Counted from the stretch's first letter, positions 1 to 5,573 are shown. The stretch is 6,320 bases of DNA from Deltaproteobacteria bacterium (GCA_020056895.1 JAGVGV010000730.1:1-6320), one strand, 5' to 3'. Numbers and translations are program-made. Notes: generated from the letters alone by a model not told the origin.

Positions 1-111
1 CCGACTTGGCCAAGGCCTGAACCGAGGCGGACAACCGGGGAACCTCGGCCCAGGAAGACCCCCGTTGCAGGCGGAAGGATTGTCGTCCGTATTGGAAGGG
101 CGATAAATGAA

Positions 112-140
112 TCGACATTTTTGTCGGTTCGTGGTACATA
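112..140 (+). promoter_or_regulatory. Weak sigma-70-like promoter candidate for the activator gene
   Basis: TCGACA (112-117, five of six matches to the -35 consensus) is followed after 17 bases by TACATA (135-140, a poor -10). A second weak combination is TTGTCG (80-85) with GATAAA (102-107) at 16-base spacing. Neither is strong. The first would place the palindrome at 113-126 over the -35 element, a position where a regulator could act. Confidence 0.25.
113..126. repeat. Perfect palindrome CGACA-TTTT-TGTCG
   Basis: Five-base arms CGACA (113-117) and TGTCG (122-126) flank a TTTT centre, about 85 bases upstream of the activator start codon. The size and place suit an operator for a dimeric regulator. 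The arms match no operator consensus I can name with confidence, and it could be a chance palindrome. Confidence 0.35.
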
Positions 141-209
141 GCGAAGGGTAGGGAGCCTTGCGAGGCCTCCGAAATCGCTTGGGTTCAAAGGGGTCCCCCG
201 GGAAGGGCC

Positions 210-1760
210 ATGGCCAAAACGAAAAATCCACCTCCCGCCCCCAGCCGTGAAGAGTTGACCACGCTGTACGAGGTGGCCTCGGCCGTGGGCGGAACCTTGG
301 ACCTGAGGCAGGCTCTGGCCGAGGTGATGAAGCTTCTGGCCGACCGGTTGGACATGATCCGGCCCACGGTGACGCTCTTGTCGCCGGACCGGGACGAGGT
401 TCAGGTCGAGGTGGCCCACGGTCTTTCCTCGGAAGCGGTCCGGCGGGGCCGGTACCGGCGGGGGGAAGGCGTGACCGGCCGGGTGCTCGAAACCGGCCAG
501 GCCATCGTGGTCCCCCACATCCGCGACGAACCCCGGTTCCTGGACCGGACCCGGTCCCGAGCCCCTTCGCCCAATGAAGACATTTCCTTTCTGTGCGTGC
601 CGCTTTTGTCCGACAACCGGGTCATCGGCACCTTGTCGGCCGACCGGAAATATCCCGGCGACGAGGGGCTGGAATCCGACCTGAGGCTCCTGACCGTGAT
701 CGCCGGTCTGATCGCCCGGACCGCCGTACGGCTGGAAGGGCTGAACCGGGACCAAAGCCGGCTTCGGGACGAGAACGAACGGTTGAACCAGGCCCTTCAG
801 GACCGCTTTTCCACTCGCTTTCTGGTGGGCAATTCCAACCGGATGAAGGAAGTGTTCCACCTGATCCATCAGGTGTCGGCGTCGTCGGCCACGGTGCTGA
901 TCCGGGGGGAATCGGGCACGGGCAAGGAACTGGCCGCGTCGGCCATCCATTACGGCAGCCCCAGGGCCAAGGGGCCGTTCATCAAGGTCAACTGCGCCGC
1001 GCTGCCGGCTTCGCTGATCGAAAGCGAACTGTTCGGCCATCAGAAGGGCGCGTTTACCGGCGCCGTCAAGGACAAGCCGGGCAAGTTCGAACAGGCGGAC
1101 GGCGGCACGATTTTCCTGGATGAAATCGGGTCCATCACCCTGGAAGCCCAGGCCAAGCTCCTAAGGGCGCTCCAGGAGCGGGAAGTGGAACGGCTGGGGG
1201 ACATTCGGACGCGGAAAGTGGACGTTCGGGTGCTGGCGGCGACGAACCGGGACCTGGAAGCGGCCATGGCGGCCATGGAGTTCCGGGAGGACCTTTATTA
1301 CCGCCTGAACGTTTTCCCCATTTTCATGCCTCCGTTAAGGGAACGGCCCACGGACATTCTGATGCTGGCCGATCATTTCGTGGAGAAGTTCGCCCGGGTC
1401 CACAACAAGGACGTGCGGCGTTTTTCCAACACGGCCATCGACACCTTGATGAACCATGCCTGGCCGGGCAATGTGCGGGAATTGGAAAACGCGGTGGAGC
1501 GGGCCGTGCTGCTGACGACGGACACCGCCATTCATGCCCATCATCTTCCGCCCACGCTTCGGCCGGCGGAACGGCCGGCCGCCGGGCGGGAAACATCTTT
1601 GGCCGGAGCCCTGGCCGCGGTGGAACGGGACCTGATCGCGGACGCGCTTCAGGCGGCCCGAGGCAACATGGCCGAAGCGGCCCGGCTTTTACAAACCACG
1701 GAACGGATCATCCGGTACAAGGTGGGCAAGTACGATCTGAACCCACGGCGGTACCGGTAG
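210..1760 (+). CDS. Sigma-54-dependent transcriptional activator, NifA-type (GAF - AAA+ - Fis HTH)
   Basis: A 516-residue enhancer-binding protein that would bind upstream sites and use ATP hydrolysis to open sigma-54 RNA polymerase promoters. An N-terminal GAF sensor domain spans about residues 15-175, followed by a charged, coiled-coil-like linker (about 178-200). The AAA+ core (about 203-435) has Walker A GESGTGKE (233-240), the sigma-54-contacting GAFTGA loop (280-285), Walker B with D304/E305, sensor ATN (344-346), the arginine-finger stretch REDLYYRL (359-366) and WPGNVRELEN (418-427). The C-terminal helix-turn-helix (about 475-510) includes AARLL and RYKVGKY. All key motifs are intact. 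The start at 210 keeps the full GAF domain; the next in-frame Met (residue 40) would cut into it. The ligand is unknown: no receiver domain is present, and the interdomain cysteine cluster of oxygen-sensitive NifA proteins is absent (only C129 and C262). It resembles NifA-class regulators, but no nif gene is visible, so I give no symbol. Confidence 0.93.
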   Translation: MAKTKNPPPAPSREELTTLYEVASAVGGTLDLRQALAEVMKLLADRLDMIRPTVTLLSPDRDEVQVEVAHGLSSEAVRRGRYRRGEGVTGRVLETGQAIVVPHIRDEPRFLDRTRSRAPSPNEDISFLCVPLLSDNRVIGTLSADRKYPGDEGLESDLRLLTVIAGLIARTAVRLEGLNRDQSRLRDENERLNQALQDRFSTRFLVGNSNRMKEVFHLIHQVSASSATVLIRGESGTGKELAASAIHYGSPRAKGPFIKVNCAALPASLIESELFGHQKGAFTGAVKDKPGKFEQADGGTIFLDEIGSITLEAQAKLLRALQEREVERLGDIRTRKVDVRVLAATNRDLEAAMAAMEFREDLYYRLNVFPIFMPPLRERPTDILMLADHFVEKFARVHNKDVRRFSNTAIDTLMNHAWPGNVRELENAVERAVLLTTDTAIHAHHLPPTLRPAERPAAGRETSLAGALAAVERDLIADALQAARGNMAEAARLLQTTERIIRYKVGKYDLNPRRYR

Positions 1761-1777
1761 GGGCGCCCCGTACGCGC

Positions 1778-1810
1778 CGCCGGCGCGAGGTTTTTGCCAA
1801 CGCGCCGGCG
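1778..1810. terminator. Strong GC hairpin in the convergent gap (possible terminator)
   Basis: Perfect 10-bp arms CGCCGGCGCG (1778-1787) and CGCGCCGGCG (1801-1810) enclose a 13-base loop, 18 bases after the activator stop codon. No T-run follows the stem on either strand (TTTTT is inside the loop on the plus strand). It is therefore not a textbook intrinsic terminator, but its position between two convergent genes suits transcription termination or mRNA end protection. Confidence 0.5.
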
Positions 1811-1815
1811 AAGAT

Positions 1816-1835
1816 GGGCCCGGTTGGATGGGTCC
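1816..1835. repeat. Small GC stem GGGCCC/GGGTCC
   Basis: GGGCCC (1816-1821) can pair with GGGTCC (1830-1835), including one G-U pair, around an 8-base loop. It lies between the two larger stems of the convergent gap and may be part of the same folded end region. Confidence 0.3.
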
Positions 1836-1860
1836 CGAAGGTTTATTTAAAAACCTCGGG
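1834..1860. repeat. Hairpin spanning the stop codon of the octaheme cytochrome gene
   Basis: CCCG (1834-1837) plus AGGTTT (1839-1844) pair with AAACCT (1851-1856) plus CGGG (1857-1860). A1838 is bulged and the loop is ATTTAA. The minus-strand TAA stop (1843-1845) lies inside it. There is no T-run downstream, so a role as terminator is uncertain. AAAAACCTCG (1849-1858) is also an exact complement of CGAGGTTTTT at 1786-1795, so this stem competes with a longer-range pairing. Confidence 0.45.
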
Positions 1861-3255
1861 CGGCTTGGTGGTGTTGCCCGTCGCGTTGGGGACCACCCGC
1901 ACGTGAGCTTTCTTGTTTTCCTTGATGAGCGCCTCGGCCTCTTCCATGAAGGTCATGTACCGCTTCTTGCACTCGTAAAAACCGTGCCACCACGAATAGT
2001 CCGGCGCCATCATGGCCGCGCCCATCCGGGCCCGGCGGCCTTCGTGGTGCCAGAGTTCGTAGTATTCGATCTCCAGTTGTTCGTCGAACATCCTGGTTTT
2101 GTCCAAAAGCCCCTTTTCGTTCAATTCGTCAAAGGCTTTCTTGGCCGGCTTGAAGTAGTTGTCGTTGTATTCCGCGATCACCTTGTCGAGCTTCACGTAG
2201 TGATCGTCCACCCAGGCTTTGCCGTGGCACTGGAGGCAAACGTCCTTCATCTTGGCCCGTTCCGTCTGCCAGTTGGTTTTGGCCGGGAAGGGTTGGAACT
2301 CTTCCGGATGGATGGACAACGCGGGCTGAAGTTCCCAGGACAAGCGTTCGGTGACATCATGGGTGGTCATGACCGGGCCGGACCCGGACATGTGACAGGC
2401 CGCGCAGGTGGGGGCCCGGTAATCCACGCCGGCGGTCCAGGCGCCGGGAGCGGCGTCCCAATTCCAGTCGTGGCCAAAGGAATCGTACATGGCCCCGTGT
2501 TTGGATTCCTTATAGATTTCGATCTGGGGATGGTCGGGGCCCAGGTGGCACTGGCCGCAGGCTTCGGCTTTACGGGCTTCGGCGGTGGTGAACCGGTGGC
2601 GGGTGTGGCAACTGGTGCAGCTTCCCTTGCTGCCATCCAGATTCACGCGGCCCACGCCGGTGTTCGGCCAGGTATCCGACGTCAGTTGGCCCTTGTCCAT
2701 TTTGAGAACCGTGCCGTGGCAGGTGTAGCAGCCGGCGATCCGTTCAAAATCGCTGTTCATGCCCTTCTGCAGCCAGGGGTCCACTTTCCACATGATTTCC
2801 ACCGTGTTGGCGTGCTTGCTCCGGCTGTACTGCTTGGCCTCGTCGGGATGGCAGCGGGAGCAATCCTTGGGCGTGACCACGGCGGAAATGGGGGTTTTGT
2901 ACTCCTGAGTGCCGAACCTGGTATCGGCCCGCTCGTACTGCTTGAAGTGAATCTGGCTCACGTCCGGATCGGTTTCTTCGGCCTGGTGGCAGTCCAGGCA
3001 GGTGATGTTGGCGGAAGCGTGGCGGCTGTGGGCCCAATCGGCGAACAAGCCCGGGCTTTCCTTTTTGTGGCAGTCCAGACAGGCCACCGCCTGCTTGGAC
3101 ATGCTCCGTTCGATCCGGTATTCCTTGGCTTTGGTCAGGTCGGCGGCCGGCGGGGTCTGAGCCGAAGTCGCGTCCTGGGCCATCGCCGCCGGGCTCACCA
3201 GAAGGAAGCACACTCCGGCGAGCACGGCCCAGAAAAATCCCTTTCCCTTCAACAT
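1843..3255 (-). CDS. haoA: Octaheme c-type cytochrome of the hydroxylamine oxidoreductase (HAO) family
   Basis: A 470-residue exported cytochrome. A signal peptide (hydrophobic about 7-22, cleavage likely after Ala-Met-Ala at 26) directs it to the periplasm. Eight CXXCH heme sites begin at C59, C86, C132, C176, C213, C233, C284 and C340. Many His residues are free to act as distal ligands (for example H79, H148, H220, H253, H299). HAO-family signatures are clear: CGQCHLGPDHPQ (233-244), ESKHG (250-254), CAACHMSGSG (284-293), HEGRRARMGAA (404-414) and PDYSWWHGFYE (418-428). Family members oxidise hydroxylamine in nitrifiers, or reduce nitrite/hydroxylamine when paired with a NapC-type quinol dehydrogenase. 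The neighbour upstream is exactly such a protein, so I infer a reductive role. Tyr420 or a nearby Tyr might correspond to the P460 cross-link tyrosine; this needs alignment. The start is supported by AAGGAGG seven bases before the ATG. No C-terminal membrane anchor is seen. Confidence 0.9.
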   Translation of the reverse strand: MLKGKGFFWAVLAGVCFLLVSPAAMAQDATSAQTPPAADLTKAKEYRIERSMSKQAVACLDCHKKESPGLFADWAHSRHASANITCLDCHQAEETDPDVSQIHFKQYERADTRFGTQEYKTPISAVVTPKDCSRCHPDEAKQYSRSKHANTVEIMWKVDPWLQKGMNSDFERIAGCYTCHGTVLKMDKGQLTSDTWPNTGVGRVNLDGSKGSCTSCHTRHRFTTAEARKAEACGQCHLGPDHPQIEIYKESKHGAMYDSFGHDWNWDAAPGAWTAGVDYRAPTCAACHMSGSGPVMTTHDVTERLSWELQPALSIHPEEFQPFPAKTNWQTERAKMKDVCLQCHGKAWVDDHYVKLDKVIAEYNDNYFKPAKKAFDELNEKGLLDKTRMFDEQLEIEYYELWHHEGRRARMGAAMMAPDYSWWHGFYECKKRYMTFMEEAEALIKENKKAHVRVVPNATGNTTKPPEVFK

Positions 3256-3360
3256 CCAGCGTCCTCCTTCCCTTATCCGTTCACGGGTTGGTGTTATGAC
3301 CTGAAATCAGAGGCGGGCCTGGCCGGTGGCGGACCCGGCCCGATGAAAAAACGATAAGGA
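3256..3360 (-). other. Structured spacer between the two cytochrome genes
   Basis: This 105-bp intercistronic region has no gene. On the transcript, CCUUAUC just after the upstream stop codon can pair with GAUAAGG just before the Shine-Dalgarno of the downstream gene (plus-strand 3353-3359 with 3271-3277), extended across one bulge by GUU/AAC. Inside lies a GC stem (CGGGCC 3314-3319 with GGCCCG 3337-3342, or alternatively GGCCGG 3321-3326 with CCGGCC 3335-3340). No T-run follows the stem in the reading direction, so readthrough into the octaheme gene is expected. Confidence 0.45.
3263..3269 (-). promoter_or_regulatory. Strong ribosome binding site of the octaheme cytochrome gene
   Basis: AAGGAGG is seven bases before the ATG at 3255, a near-perfect Shine-Dalgarno that fixes the start. 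Its AAGGA can also pair with UCCUU at 3356-3360 next to the preceding gene's stop codon, so it could be partly controlled by the spacer fold. Confidence 0.75.
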
Positions 3361-3912
3361 TCAAAGTCCCAAGCCGCGGTAGTTGTCCTTTTTTTGCTTG
3401 TAATCATAAGCTTTCCGGGCGTTGTGGACCAGATTCCGATGGCAGTCCAGGCACTTTTTTTCGTACCCGGGCAAGGGGTTCAGCACCGTCCGGTGGGCCA
3501 GCATGGCGCCCCGTTTGTCCGGAATGGCCAGAAGGTTCCGGTGGCATTTCAGGCACTGGTCGTTCTTGATCGTGGCCCAGGCCCGTTCCCGCATCTTCTG
3601 GTGGTCGTACTCCCCGCCCAGCATATGGACCAGAATGTCCTTGGCCCCATGGGCCGTTTTGGCGAAGAAAAATTCAAAAGTGTCGTGGGGCGCGGGCAGG
3701 TGGCAGTCCATGCAGTCCGCCACGAATCCATGGGCATTGTTGGTGTGGCTGGATGTTTTCCAGGTATTAAAGGCGAATTCGATCTCGTGGCACGAAGCGC
3801 AGAACCCCGGGGTGGACGTTCGGACCATGGTGTAATAACTGAGGCTGAATACCGGAAAGCCGACGATGATCCCCACGACGATGTACAGCACGGGCCGGAT
3901 GTATTTCCTCAT
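3361..3912 (-). CDS. Tetraheme NapC/NirT/NrfH-family membrane-anchored cytochrome c (quinol dehydrogenase)
   Basis: A 183-residue protein with one N-terminal membrane helix (about residues 6-28) and a periplasmic domain with four CXXCH sites starting at C38, C67, C120 and C154. This is the NapC/NrfH plan: it oxidises membrane quinol and passes electrons to a periplasmic reductase, here most likely the octaheme protein encoded 105 bp downstream. Family-typical stretches are CMDCHLP (67-73), FAKTAHGAKD (83-92) and HRTVLNPLPGYEKKCLDCH (140-158). The length is close to NrfH. An oddity is that heme 1 reads CASCHEI: the NrfH heme 1 motif is CXXCHXM with Met as ligand, and here Ile44 takes that place. 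The reading frame is open upstream to 4020, but I chose ATG 3912. It gives a proper N-terminal helix, has GGGGGAA before it, and the longer form would run through a promoter. Confidence 0.9.
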   Translation of the reverse strand: MRKYIRPVLYIVVGIIVGFPVFSLSYYTMVRTSTPGFCASCHEIEFAFNTWKTSSHTNNAHGFVADCMDCHLPAPHDTFEFFFAKTAHGAKDILVHMLGGEYDHQKMRERAWATIKNDQCLKCHRNLLAIPDKRGAMLAHRTVLNPLPGYEKKCLDCHRNLVHNARKAYDYKQKKDNYRGLGL

Positions 3913-3917
3913 GAACG

Positions 3918-3924
3918 TTCCCCC
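3918..3924 (-). promoter_or_regulatory. Ribosome binding site that fixes the start of the tetraheme gene
   Basis: GGGGGAA sits before the ATG at 3912, with seven bases between the G-run and the start codon. The alternative in-frame Met at 4020 has no such site and lies in the -35 region of the predicted promoter. Confidence 0.55.
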
Positions 3925-3992
3925 GCGATGGATCGGGTTGGCGCGGACCACCCTATGATGCTCGTTCTGAATGGGTAGGAAAAGATTCATCC

Positions 3993-4020
3993 AGTATAAC
4001 ACGTTTTTCCCGGCCGCCAA
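3993..4020 (-). promoter_or_regulatory. Sigma-70-like promoter of the cytochrome operon
   Basis: Read on the minus strand, TTGGCG (4020-4015) is a four-of-six -35 match. After 16 bases comes TATACT (3998-3993), a five-of-six -10 match. Transcription would start near 3986, leaving a leader of about 74 bases before ATG 3912. The T/A-rich tract at 4031-4047 lies at about -45 to -61, where a distal UP element would be. Confidence 0.5.
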
Positions 4021-4214
4021 GGCCCGTTGGATTTAAAACAAAAAAATAGGGCCCGGCTCGGGATCGGGAAAGCAGGGCGGTCAACCACCTCTTAACACTA
4101 TGAAACAAAAGAAAATTTTCAAACTGCACGAATTCATCACAAAAATTCCCCCTAAAATCCCCGGCTTCCCCACCGATCCTGAATCCGCGCCCCCGATAGT
4201 GTTTCTAACAACCA

Positions 4215-4229
4215 TGGCGCCGCCTTCGC
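4215..4229 (+). promoter_or_regulatory. Candidate sigma-54 (-24/-12) promoter before the CreD-like gene
   Basis: TGGC (4215-4218) and GC (4228-4229) have the exact 10-base GG-to-GC spacing of the -24/-12 class, with TCGC in place of TTGC at -12. Transcription would start near 4241, 43 bases before the start codon. Such a start would fall inside the 4231-4249 hairpin, so the two elements are not both expected to work in the same transcript. The link to the sigma-54 activator in this window is speculative. The region is GC-rich, where GG-N10-GC arises easily by chance. Confidence 0.25.
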
Positions 4230-4230
4230 C

Positions 4231-4249
4231 CCGGACCCTTTCGGTCCGG
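4231..4249 (+). repeat. Perfect 7-bp hairpin in the leader of the CreD-like gene
   Basis: CCGGACC (4231-4237) and GGTCCGG (4243-4249) enclose a CTTTC loop. The stem can extend by two C-G pairs across a bulged A4250. It ends about 20 bases before the Shine-Dalgarno. No T-run follows, so an mRNA-stabilising leader stem is more likely than a terminator. Confidence 0.5.
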
Positions 4250-4283
4250 AGGGGAGCCGGCCCGGGACCAAGGGAGGTTTCTC

Positions 4284-5573
4284 ATGATTCTTCGCATCGT
4301 GGCCATCGCCTTCATTTATTTCTGCACCAGCGCGGCCTGGGCGCTCCTGGGAACCACCGTTTTCACCCGCACTCATCAATTGGATAACAAATTGAAGGGC
4401 GAAGTGGGACAGCTTTGGGGCCAGCCTCAGCGGCAGGTGGAGCCCAAGGTCATCGCCGCGTACAACCAGGAAAAACAGAAAACCAAGGTTCAAAACGGCA
4501 TCGCCATCGTGGAAACCGAAATTGAAAAGGTCCGGGTTCCCCTGAACCTGGGGGGCAGCGACCTGAAAGCCCACGTTCAGCTTTCCCACCGCCAAAAAGG
4601 TCTGCTCTGGTATTCGACATACCAGGTTCAGTTCGCCGGAACGTACCTGGTGACCAACACCTCGGGCCGGGACGGCGATGTATCCTTCGAGCTCGACTTT
4701 CCCGCCGGATCCGCGGTGTACGACGATTTTCAACTGAAACTGGGGGAAACCCTGGTGCCGGACCTGGCCGTGCAAAAGGAAGGGTTTGTCCACACTTTTT
4801 TCATGAAAGCCGGAGCGTCCGAGCGGGTGACGGTCCAGTACCGAACTCAGGGACAGGACCAATGGGGCTACGGATTCAGCAACGAAGTGAGTCAGGTGAA
4901 GAATTTCCGGCTGGCCGTGACCACGGATTTCCAGGACATCGATTTCCCCGGCAACACCATTTCGCCGACCGCCAAGACTCAAGGGGAAAAAGGCTGGGAA
5001 CTGGTCTGGTCATTTTCCAACCTATTGACCGGAGCCGAGATCGGAGTGGAAATGCCCAAGAAGCTGAACCCGGGTCCGTGGGTCAGCCAGGTAAGCTTCG
5101 CCGCGCCGGTCAGCCTGTTTCTTTTCTTTTTCCTTTTGTTCATTTTCACTACCATTCGCGGGATACCGCTTCATCCCATGAACTATTTCTTCGTGGCGGC
5201 GGCTTTTTTCAGCTTCCACTTGCTGCTGGCGTACCTGGTGGATCACCTTTCCATCCACCTGGCCTTTTTGATCGCCTCGGTGGTGTCGATCGTTCTGGTC
5301 ACCTCGTACATGCGGCTGGTGGTGGGGAACCGGTTCGCCTTCCGGGAGATCGGCCTGGCTCAGTTCGTGTATCTGGTGCTTTTTTCGTACACATATTTTT
5401 TCGAAGGCTTTACCGGGCTGGCCATCACTATTTTGGCGGTATCCACGCTGTTCATCGTGATGCAGGTTTCGGGGCGGGTGAATTGGGAGGTTATGTTCCG
5501 GCGGCCGTCGCCTCAGCCGGCGTTCACTTTTGAACCGGAGGCAACGCCCGCGTCTTCGACGGAAAGCCGGTGA
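4284..5573 (+). CDS. CreD-like inner membrane protein
   Basis: A 429-residue membrane protein. A first helix (about residues 4-24) is followed by a large, probably periplasmic beta-rich domain (about 25-268). Five closely packed hydrophobic helices follow (about 272-291, 300-318, 323-343, 357-373 and 377-395), then a short cytoplasmic tail rich in Pro, Glu and Ser. This is the topology of the CreD family. The helical part has CreD-like features: HPMNYFFVAAAFF at 297-309, LAYLVDHLSIHLAFLIAS at 315-332, and RVNWE at 398-402. In Enterobacteria CreD belongs to the CreBC regulon and is linked to envelope stress and colicin resistance; its biochemical role is unknown. No creB or creC homologue is in this window, and the periplasmic part is not obviously conserved. 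The start is set by GGGAGG six bases upstream of the ATG. It is transcribed away from the cytochrome operon, so a functional link is not shown. Confidence 0.75.
   Translation: MILRIVAIAFIYFCTSAAWALLGTTVFTRTHQLDNKLKGEVGQLWGQPQRQVEPKVIAAYNQEKQKTKVQNGIAIVETEIEKVRVPLNLGGSDLKAHVQLSHRQKGLLWYSTYQVQFAGTYLVTNTSGRDGDVSFELDFPAGSAVYDDFQLKLGETLVPDLAVQKEGFVHTFFMKAGASERVTVQYRTQGQDQWGYGFSNEVSQVKNFRLAVTTDFQDIDFPGNTISPTAKTQGEKGWELVWSFSNLLTGAEIGVEMPKKLNPGPWVSQVSFAAPVSLFLFFFLLFIFTTIRGIPLHPMNYFFVAAAFFSFHLLLAYLVDHLSIHLAFLIASVVSIVLVTSYMRLVVGNRFAFREIGLAQFVYLVLFSYTYFFEGFTGLAITILAVSTLFIVMQVSGRVNWEVMFRRPSPQPAFTFEPEATPASSTESR

Larger units (their letters stand above)
1..209. other. Leader region upstream of the sigma-54 activator gene
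   Basis: No complete gene is seen here. The first 20 bases can be read on the plus strand as a short protein tail (Asp-Leu-Ala-Lys-Ala then TGA at 18-20), which might be the end of an upstream gene but is too short to support. A CCGAGG/CCTCGG inverted repeat (22-27 and 43-48) follows it, without a T-run. Further on come a perfect palindrome at 113-126 and a stem at 152-170 (GGAG..CTCC arms plus CCT/AGG, with one bulged C and a TGCG loop) that would lie in the 5' untranslated leader. The bases just before the start at 210 (GGGAAGGGCC) give only a modest, close-set ribosome binding site. Confidence 0.5.
3913..4283. other. Divergent intergenic region between the cytochrome operon and the CreD-like gene
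   Basis: This 371-bp stretch holds the minus-strand operon promoter (3993-4020), an A/T-rich tract (about 4031-4047), a second A/T-rich stretch (about 4098-4160), a candidate sigma-54 site (4215-4229) and a perfect hairpin (4231-4249). On the minus strand, a short CCCG-AGC-CGGG stem (4052-4062) is followed by a seven-T run (4046-4040). It looks like a small terminator, but no minus-strand gene lies upstream of it. No protein gene in this region looks convincing. Confidence 0.5.

Noticed and set aside
210..1760. Assignment of the activator as NorR (nitric oxide sensor)
   Set aside because: It was tempting beside a nitrogen module. The GAF domain looks like the NifA class, and I cannot identify the NorR iron ligands by eye.
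3204..3222. Lipobox around C16 of the octaheme protein
   Set aside because: The residue before the cysteine is Val, not Gly/Ala/Ser, and a standard signal peptidase I site follows at residue 26.
1828..3357. Long plus-strand open frame of 509 codons opposite the octaheme gene
   Set aside because: It is the antisense of a gene with eight heme motifs, a signal peptide and a strong ribosome site. Its Gly/Val/His-rich product shows no domain.
1900..3830. Repeated sigma-54-like TGGCA...GCA matches on the plus strand inside the cytochrome genes (for example near 2225 and 2545)
   Set aside because: They are the reverse complement of CXXCH heme codons (TGC-N6-TGCCAC) and arise from coding sequence, not from promoters.
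3913..4020. N-terminal extension of the tetraheme cytochrome to a Met at 4020
   Set aside because: The extension precedes a normal membrane helix, has no ribosome site and overlaps the promoter; ATG 3912 fits the family better.
4152..4982. Minus-strand 276-codon frame over the divergent region and the CreD-like gene
   Set aside because: It overlaps a well-supported plus-strand membrane protein, and its product has no recognisable family features.
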